Source: a virus
Length of the DNA: 33,230 bases
IMG/VR virus record: IMGVR_UViG_3300024999_000269
Span: 1-33,230 of that record
Strand: one strand, 5' to 3'
This document shows, piece by piece, positions 27,773 to 33,230 of this stretch. The first letter of the stretch is position 1. Each line of letters opens with the position of its first letter. The notes beneath the pieces are model-generated. The model saw only the letters and a program-made list of their open reading frames with translations. It did no database searches and was not told where the DNA came from. Made by a program: the position numbers and the translations under genes.

Positions 27773-28720
27773 ATGAACGAATCATTCAGATACGACAAGG
27801 GATTAGGAGATGCCGCGATTTATATGAGGCTCTTGAACAGTTCAGGCGAGTTCTACGACTTCCTGGCTACGTCATTTGTCTCTGTAGAAACCGCCAACTG
27901 CCAACTCCTGATGACGGAGTTTCCCGACAGTTCAACGGAACAGTCCTGGTACTATGTGACCTTTGATTCTCCTGCCGGGGGGCCGTTTGCTATTGAGATA
28001 GTCCTTGTCTCGACAAGCGAAGTCATCGGATACGATACGGTCTTCTCTTCGACTGAGGCAAGCGAAGCAGGGGAAACGTCTATTGGTGATCTTCTGGACA
28101 TCGTTATCGGAAGATTCGCTAAAATCAACAAGCCGCCGATGATTGATTTCCTGACTGCGGCCAACATGACGATGGACATCATCTACCGAAGACTCATGAC
28201 GAAGAAATCGGAACTCATCCTCGGGTCTTTCTCTCAGGCGGTGTTAGCGAATGCGTCAACCGTGACCCTCCCGACCGATTTCCAGGGGTTTTTTGAGCGT
28301 CCCTATATCTCAGGGTCAACTTGGCATCTCGACCCGTTACCGGGCGAATATCGAGCTTCCCTAACGACTGCCGGCAGACCTCAGTTTTACGAATTGAGGG
28401 GAACGACGATGACCCTGTTCCCGACGACGAGTGCTGCTTTGACTATTGTCGGTCAGTATTACAAAAAGCCGGTCAAGTTTACTGCCTTAACCAACGTCAT
28501 TCCTTACAACGGTCTTATCGATAACGTCCTTCAGGAAGGCATCATCGCCGTTGGTATGACCGGTATGGGCGCGTTACTCGATGCTCAGTTCCAGGCAATC
28601 ATGAGCAAGATGATTGACGAGATTCTTGCTTTCCGATCTCCGAGGACTGTCAGATTCCACTACACCTATGAGAACAGCCAACGTATGCGGGGCGCACACC
28701 CTGACTACTTCAACGTATGA
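27773..28720 (+). CDS. Putative neck/adaptor protein with N-terminal beta domain
   Basis: 315 residues behind AAAGGACAGACC. Residues 1-95 form a beta domain (YDKGLGDAAIYMRLLNSSGE, LMTEFPDSS, YYVTFDSPAGGPFAIEIVLV) of a kind attached to several phage virion proteins. The rest (IGDLLDIVIGRF, then FLTAANMTMDIIYRRLMTKK and VTLPTDFQGFF) looks like a podovirus head-tail adaptor: a helical bundle followed by a beta region with Tyr-rich PQFYEL. It lies just before the DUF6682 adaptor gene. Confidence 0.6.
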   Translation: MNESFRYDKGLGDAAIYMRLLNSSGEFYDFLATSFVSVETANCQLLMTEFPDSSTEQSWYYVTFDSPAGGPFAIEIVLVSTSEVIGYDTVFSSTEASEAGETSIGDLLDIVIGRFAKINKPPMIDFLTAANMTMDIIYRRLMTKKSELILGSFSQAVLANASTVTLPTDFQGFFERPYISGSTWHLDPLPGEYRASLTTAGRPQFYELRGTTMTLFPTTSAALTIVGQYYKKPVKFTALTNVIPYNGLIDNVLQEGIIAVGMTGMGALLDAQFQAIMSKMIDEILAFRSPRTVRFHYTYENSQRMRGAHPDYFNV

Positions 28721-28728
28721 GGTAACTA

Positions 28729-29376
28729 ATGGCGACGATTACCGCAGAATCAGTGATAAACAAAGCGCGGAAGATCCTCAATGATGCGGGGTCGGTGAGA
28801 TGGGATAACGCCGACTTATTGGGCTGGTTAAATTCCGGACAAAAGGAAATCGTCCTTTACAAGCCGAATGCGAATACCGAGACTGCCGTCATTACTCTGG
28901 TCGAGGGAAGCGTCCAGACGGTCACCGGGCTTCAGTTCATCAGGATCATCAGCAACGTCGCATCGAATGGAACGACGGCAACCAGCGTCCCAAGTCCGGT
29001 TGAACAGTCGGTCTTGGACGGACTCTATGCGAACTGGATGGCAGTGACGGCTAACGCGACCCCCAAATATTACTGCTTTGATAGGAAGCTGCTCAAGACG
29101 TTCTTCGTCTACCCGCCGCAACCTTCATCTCCCGGCAAGGTCAGAGTCCTTCAGTCGGCGACTCCTGCGGTGATTCTCATCGGAAATATTTCTTCAGCAA
29201 CGATTCTTGATGACATCTACGAGACACCGTTGATCGATTACATCGTCTATCGAGCCTTCTCCGAAGATACCGAAGTCATTGACGCAGCAAAAAGTGATGC
29301 GTTTTTTCAGAAGTTTGTCGCAGCAATGGGCGGTAAGGCTCAAGCCGAAACCATTGGAGAGATGAATGCGAATTAG
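28729..29376 (+). CDS. Head-tail adaptor, DUF6682 family
   Basis: 215 residues behind GAGGTAACTA. The opening ITAESVINKARKILND followed by VRWDNADLLGWLNSGQKEIV matches the DUF6682 phage adaptor signature (VRW-x-x-x-x-L-L-x-W-L-N-x-G-Q-x-E-I-V). Members sit below the portal ring and join the tail. The middle is beta-rich with KTFFVYPPQPSSPGKVRVL and the C-terminal helix holds IDYIVYRAFSEDTEV. Its end overlaps the next gene. Confidence 0.78.
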   Translation: MATITAESVINKARKILNDAGSVRWDNADLLGWLNSGQKEIVLYKPNANTETAVITLVEGSVQTVTGLQFIRIISNVASNGTTATSVPSPVEQSVLDGLYANWMAVTANATPKYYCFDRKLLKTFFVYPPQPSSPGKVRVLQSATPAVILIGNISSATILDDIYETPLIDYIVYRAFSEDTEVIDAAKSDAFFQKFVAAMGGKAQAETIGEMNAN

Positions 29377-30952
29377 GCTGAAGCCTTTTGGCGGGATCAT
29401 TCCGAAAGCCGACCCTCACTATTTACCTGACTCGGCGGCAGTGACGGCGCAGAACTGCAAATTCACGTCCGGTTCTCTGGAAGCGTGGAAGAATCCTTTG
29501 ACGGTGAACACGCCTTCGAAAGTCGGGACGAAGACCAGCATCTATCTCTACGAAGATCAATACTGGCTGCATTGGGTTGATCTGGATGTGAATGTCGCTA
29601 AAAGCCCTACAGCGACAGATGCGTATAAAAGGATTTACTGGACCGGCGACGGTGCTCCGAAGATGTCGGTCTTGGATGCGATAGTCACCGGAGGGACGGC
29701 CTATCCGAACAACTCCTACCTCTTGGGGGTTCCTGCTCCGGCAATGGCTCCTACTGTCTCGGTGGTCGGGAGTATTTCCGATCCTGACCCGACGCTTGTG
29801 GAATCTCGGACCTACGTCTATCGGTACGTCTCGGCCTATGGTGAAGCCGGTCCTCCGTCCTCTGCTTCCGTAACGGTTGATGTAGCTCCCGGTCAGAGCG
29901 TCGACATTACGAACATGAGCGTGGCCCCTGTCGGGAACTACAACATAGCGACGAAGGAAATCTTCCGCTCCAATACGGGAAGTTCCGATACAGCCTATCA
30001 GTTGGCCGGTTCAGTCGCAGTGGCGACAACGACCTTCTCAGACACGGTAGACTCAGCCGACCTGGGTGAAGTATTGGATAGTCTTTTGTGGGACGTTCCG
30101 CCGACTGACTTGAAAGGGTTAATTGCTCTCCCAAATGGTTGTCTCGCCGGCTACTCAGGAAATGAACTTTGCTACTCAGTCGCCTATCAGCCTCATGCGT
30201 GGCCGTTGAATCAGAGATGGCCCGTCTCCGACGAGATCATGGGCATCGGGGCGTATGGGATGACTGTCTTGGTAACGACCAACGGTGCTCCCCGCATTGC
30301 AACTGGTCAAGACCCGACAGACGTGACGATTGAGAGACTTGAGAACGGTTATGCCTGCACCTTAAAACTCGGTGTCGTGGACATGGGTTACGCCGTCGCC
30401 TATCCTTCGACCGGAGGCTTGATGTCTGCCGGGGTCAATGGGGTGGAACTGATTACCAGGGATATTCTTTCCAAAGACGACTGGCAAGCGTTGGGACTGA
30501 CAAAAGCCTACTTCTACGGGGGGCTGTATATCGGTTTCGGGACAACGACTTTCATCTTCAATCCCGCTACCAAAGACCTGGCGACTCTCTCCGGAATAAC
30601 CGCGACGGCTGGTTATCATGACCCGGCGACTGGCGAACTCTATCTCATGGTGGGGAGCAACATCGTCAAGTGGGATGCCGGGGTGGGGTATCTGACCTAT
30701 ACCTGGAAATCGAAACCGTTTGTCTCTGAGAAACCGATCAATATGAGTTGCGCAAGAGTCTATGCCGACAGTTACCCGGTGACGCTGAAAGTCTACGTAG
30801 ACGGGACTTTGAAGCATACACAGACCGTCGCCAATAACCTGGTCTTCCGCCTGCCTTCAGGCTTTCGTGGCACTGAAATCTCGGCGCAAGTGGAAGGCAC
30901 TGTCAACGTCTATGCGGTGGACATTGCCGAAAGCGTGAGTGAGATGAAATGA
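29366..30952 (+). CDS. Tail hub / nozzle-like protein
   Basis: 528 residues starting at ATG 29366 inside the previous gene. RLKPFGGIIPKADPHYLPDS and AVTAQNCKFTSGSL at the N-terminus match the phage tail proteins that follow DUF6682 genes (P22 gp10-like or nozzle group). An Ig/FN3-like insert (SRTYVYRYVSAYGEAGPPSS) is present near residue 150, followed by beta-propeller-like repeats. It probably forms the short tail barrel. The stop overlaps the next ATG. Confidence 0.65.
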   Translation: MRIRLKPFGGIIPKADPHYLPDSAAVTAQNCKFTSGSLEAWKNPLTVNTPSKVGTKTSIYLYEDQYWLHWVDLDVNVAKSPTATDAYKRIYWTGDGAPKMSVLDAIVTGGTAYPNNSYLLGVPAPAMAPTVSVVGSISDPDPTLVESRTYVYRYVSAYGEAGPPSSASVTVDVAPGQSVDITNMSVAPVGNYNIATKEIFRSNTGSSDTAYQLAGSVAVATTTFSDTVDSADLGEVLDSLLWDVPPTDLKGLIALPNGCLAGYSGNELCYSVAYQPHAWPLNQRWPVSDEIMGIGAYGMTVLVTTNGAPRIATGQDPTDVTIERLENGYACTLKLGVVDMGYAVAYPSTGGLMSAGVNGVELITRDILSKDDWQALGLTKAYFYGGLYIGFGTTTFIFNPATKDLATLSGITATAGYHDPATGELYLMVGSNIVKWDAGVGYLTYTWKSKPFVSEKPINMSCARVYADSYPVTLKVYVDGTLKHTQTVANNLVFRLPSGFRGTEISAQVEGTVNVYAVDIAESVSEMK

Positions 30953-33230
30953 GTCTACCCGACCTCCCTACCATACCGTCGAGTCAGGAGCCGAATACCA
31001 AACGGGCAATCGACATACTGCGCGTCCTCTTTAATTCTCTCAAGAAGAAGGGCGGCTTGGTAGCGGTAAACGACTTGGTAGACGCTGGCCTGGTCAACTC
31101 CTCTCTTCAGGCGACAGGCTCCGAGTATGACAGCGCAATTCCCCCTGCTATAGTCGGTCTGACGGCGACAGGGGCCTTTAGAACTATCATCCTTGAGTGG
31201 GATGCGGTGAACTTTCGAAACTACTCCTACGTCGAATTGTGGCGCTCCACGACTGATGATTTAGGGACAGCGGTTAAGATCGGTACGACGACAGCAACGC
31301 TTTACTCCGACCTCCCGCCTAATGCGTCTTTAGCTGTAACCTATTACTATTGGGCGCGTGTCGTGAGTCGGTCAAACCTCATTGGCCCTTTCAACGCGAC
31401 TGCCGGGACTTCAGCGACGACTGCCAACGACCCTGAATATGTCATTGAAATTCTCGAAAACCAGTTGACCGAAAACGAACTGTACGGAGATTTGCAAAGC
31501 CGAATCAATCTCATCGACACGACCGGGACGGGTCTTATCGACCGGATGGTTTCTGTCGAAGCGGGGGTGGAGACGGCCCTTGCCAACGGGATTTCTACCG
31601 CTCCTTTTGACGAGAATGATACCTACATCGTTGGTGCTTTGGTTTCCTATGACAACTCAATCTACAAGTGCATCCTTGAAATCAACTCGACTCCCGCCCC
31701 GATCCCGACGAACGAGACGTATTGGGTTCTTATTGGAAACTACGCGACCCTGGCTGATATGGTTTCGGCTAACGCGGCGAGTCTGACATCTCTGGATAGT
31801 GAGATAGACGGAATCGGTAGTACGGTTGCCGCACATTCAGGTTACATCACGGCGCTTGAAACGACCGTCAACGACCCTGCTACCGGGGTAACGGCGACTT
31901 CGGGAGCCTTGACAACGCTGACTTCTCGCGTGACGAATACCGAAAACACGAACATCTCTCAGGGTTCAGCTATTACGGCGCTTGAGTCCACAGTAAACAA
32001 TGGTACGACTGGCGTGACGGCGACTGCCTCTGCTCTCTCGACTTTAACGACGAGAGTGACGAATGTCGAAGGCGTGAACACTTCTCAGGCGTTAAGTATC
32101 TCGACACTGCAAACGACTGTCGGGGGGCATACGACTTCGATTCAGACCAATGCTTCATCAATCGACGGTATCCAGGGAAAGTACACCGTCAAGATAGACA
32201 ATAACGGGTACGTCACAGGGTACGGGCTTATCTCTTCCGCAAACGACGGGACGCCTACCTCAGAGTTCATGGTTGTCGCGGATAAGTTCTCAATCGCTCC
32301 GGTGGCGACGAATGGAGACGCGGTTGACAGTTCACCCTTTTTCCATCTGACGACGACGACGACAGTTGACGGAGTGAGTCTGCCTGCCGGCACGTACATG
32401 AAGAAGGCGTTTATAACCGACCTGACAGCGACCAATATCAGGGCGGCGAGTGTCACTGCCGACAGACTTAACGTTACGCTGCTTTCTGCGATCTCAGCCA
32501 ACCTTGGCACAGTGACGGCGGGGGATATTATCTCTGCGACCTACCGAACGTCATCAACCAATGTCAAGCGGATTGACATCAACTATACAACGCAAGGCGA
32601 GATGACTTTTTACGGAGACAGGGGCGACGGTACAGTTACGGTCCTGGCAACTATAGGCATAGGGCAAGTGGAGTCAGATTATTACGTGGGTATTTTTGGT
32701 AACACCAATGCCGGCAATTCCCGCGTTGGTCTGTTTGCTGGAAGCAGTAGTAGTTATGGGCTTGTCGTAAAATCAGAAACAGGCAGCGCGTCATATTTCT
32801 CTACGAATGGCAGTGCTGCGACTGGCGTATATGTCACAGTCACTGGTGCAAATGCTTATGGAGCCAAATTCTATTCTAACGGTACGGGTGGAGTAGGGCT
32901 ACAAGCTACGGGAGTCAGTACCGGAGTTGTCGGCAGCAGTTCAGGAAGTTATGGCGTTTCTGGATTGGGAGTGACGGGGGTGCATGGCAGCGGGAGTAAT
33001 TACGGTGGTGAATTTAACGGTAATGTTTATGGGGCAGTTTTTAATACAGGGTCGTATGGTTCTATAAAGATAGGTTCGAGGACCAGCGACCCGCCAGGTG
33101 CCGAAGGTGGGGGGATGTACTTCAATAGTTCCAGCAATAGATTGAAGGCGTATTCAGTGTATATATCCGGCTATAACGAGGGCAACCCGATTCTTGCCGG
33201 GCCTTCCTGGGTATTTGCCGATTTCACAAC
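30949..33230 (+). CDS. Central tail fibre with J-like tip, 3' truncated by the window
   Basis: Open from ATG 30949 to the window end (760 codons). Near residues 65-160 lies an FN3-type domain (IVGLTATGAFRTIILEWDAV, VELWRST). Residues about 265-405 are repeats of ITALE/STL-TTV-x-(G)VTAT-SALTTLTSRVT-N-E, a trimeric stalk. Residues about 412-440 (YTVKIDNNGYVTGYGLIS, then EFMVVADKFSI) match the tail-tip region of lambda J-like central fibres. Beyond it come Gly-rich repeats (GVVGSSSGSYGVSGLGVTG) of a collagen- or beta-helix-like type. Confidence 0.8.
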   Translation, partial: MSLPDLPTIPSSQEPNTKRAIDILRVLFNSLKKKGGLVAVNDLVDAGLVNSSLQATGSEYDSAIPPAIVGLTATGAFRTIILEWDAVNFRNYSYVELWRSTTDDLGTAVKIGTTTATLYSDLPPNASLAVTYYYWARVVSRSNLIGPFNATAGTSATTANDPEYVIEILENQLTENELYGDLQSRINLIDTTGTGLIDRMVSVEAGVETALANGISTAPFDENDTYIVGALVSYDNSIYKCILEINSTPAPIPTNETYWVLIGNYATLADMVSANAASLTSLDSEIDGIGSTVAAHSGYITALETTVNDPATGVTATSGALTTLTSRVTNTENTNISQGSAITALESTVNNGTTGVTATASALSTLTTRVTNVEGVNTSQALSISTLQTTVGGHTTSIQTNASSIDGIQGKYTVKIDNNGYVTGYGLISSANDGTPTSEFMVVADKFSIAPVATNGDAVDSSPFFHLTTTTTVDGVSLPAGTYMKKAFITDLTATNIRAASVTADRLNVTLLSAISANLGTVTAGDIISATYRTSSTNVKRIDINYTTQGEMTFYGDRGDGTVTVLATIGIGQVESDYYVGIFGNTNAGNSRVGLFAGSSSSYGLVVKSETGSASYFSTNGSAATGVYVTVTGANAYGAKFYSNGTGGVGLQATGVSTGVVGSSSGSYGVSGLGVTGVHGSGSNYGGEFNGNVYGAVFNTGSYGSIKIGSRTSDPPGAEGGGMYFNSSSNRLKAYSVYISGYNEGNPILAGPSWVFADFT

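Noticed and set aside
1-33230. CRISPR arrays or tRNA genes
   Set aside because: No regularly spaced direct repeats and no cloverleaf with a GTTCRA-type T-loop could be found by eye.

Overview
The window is a contiguous piece of a tailed double-stranded DNA bacteriophage, or a prophage-like genome. Every supported gene lies on the + strand, genes are packed with many 4-base ATGA/GTGA/TTGA overlaps, and no bacterial housekeeping gene is present. The host is probably a Gram-negative bacterium, because the phage encodes Sec signal peptides, lipobox lipoproteins and a separate lysis region. I cannot name the host from sequence alone. The head genes resemble a P22-like, short-tailed layout: terminase, a 700-residue portal, a scaffold-like protein, a major capsid protein and DUF6682-type adaptor genes. 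No tape-measure gene is seen, but the window ends inside the tail region.

Layout. Positions 1-3261 hold an early/accessory operon behind a sigma70-like promoter: several tiny zinc-ribbon proteins, a short tyrosine recombinase, small unknowns, a small membrane protein and an exported protein. Positions 3290-5714 hold a broken nuclease gene, a mobile cassette (a ribbon-helix-helix protein plus an HNH endonuclease), an intact DUF968/Ref-like nuclease, small phage proteins and a Lar-like protein. Positions 5707-8256 encode the terminase subunits with a small membrane protein between them. A second ribbon-helix-helix/HNH cassette follows at 8250-9007. Positions 9004-11640 hold small unknowns. Two long, highly structured non-coding stretches (about 10576-10975 and 11804-12081) flank three small genes, and the second ends in a strong rho-independent terminator just before the portal gene.

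Positions 12093-19300 are the head module: portal, virion protein, scaffold candidate, major capsid protein and decoration-like proteins with internal repeats. A 1409-residue tail fibre/depolymerase candidate (19304-23533) is followed by a lysis region with membrane micro-proteins and an M15-type endolysin. Next come an exported beta-helix protein, a permuted papain-like hydrolase, an exported Cys-rich protein and a lipoprotein (24834-27762). Positions 27773-33230 are neck/tail genes ending in a lambda-J-like central fibre that runs off the window.

The most interesting parts are the twin RHH-HNH cassettes, which share a left border that supplies the stop codon of the upstream gene, and the two undescribed structured RNA candidates between terminase and portal. 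A dense cluster of phage genes with export signals, including a lipoprotein signal buried in frame inside a hydrolase gene, also deserves attention.
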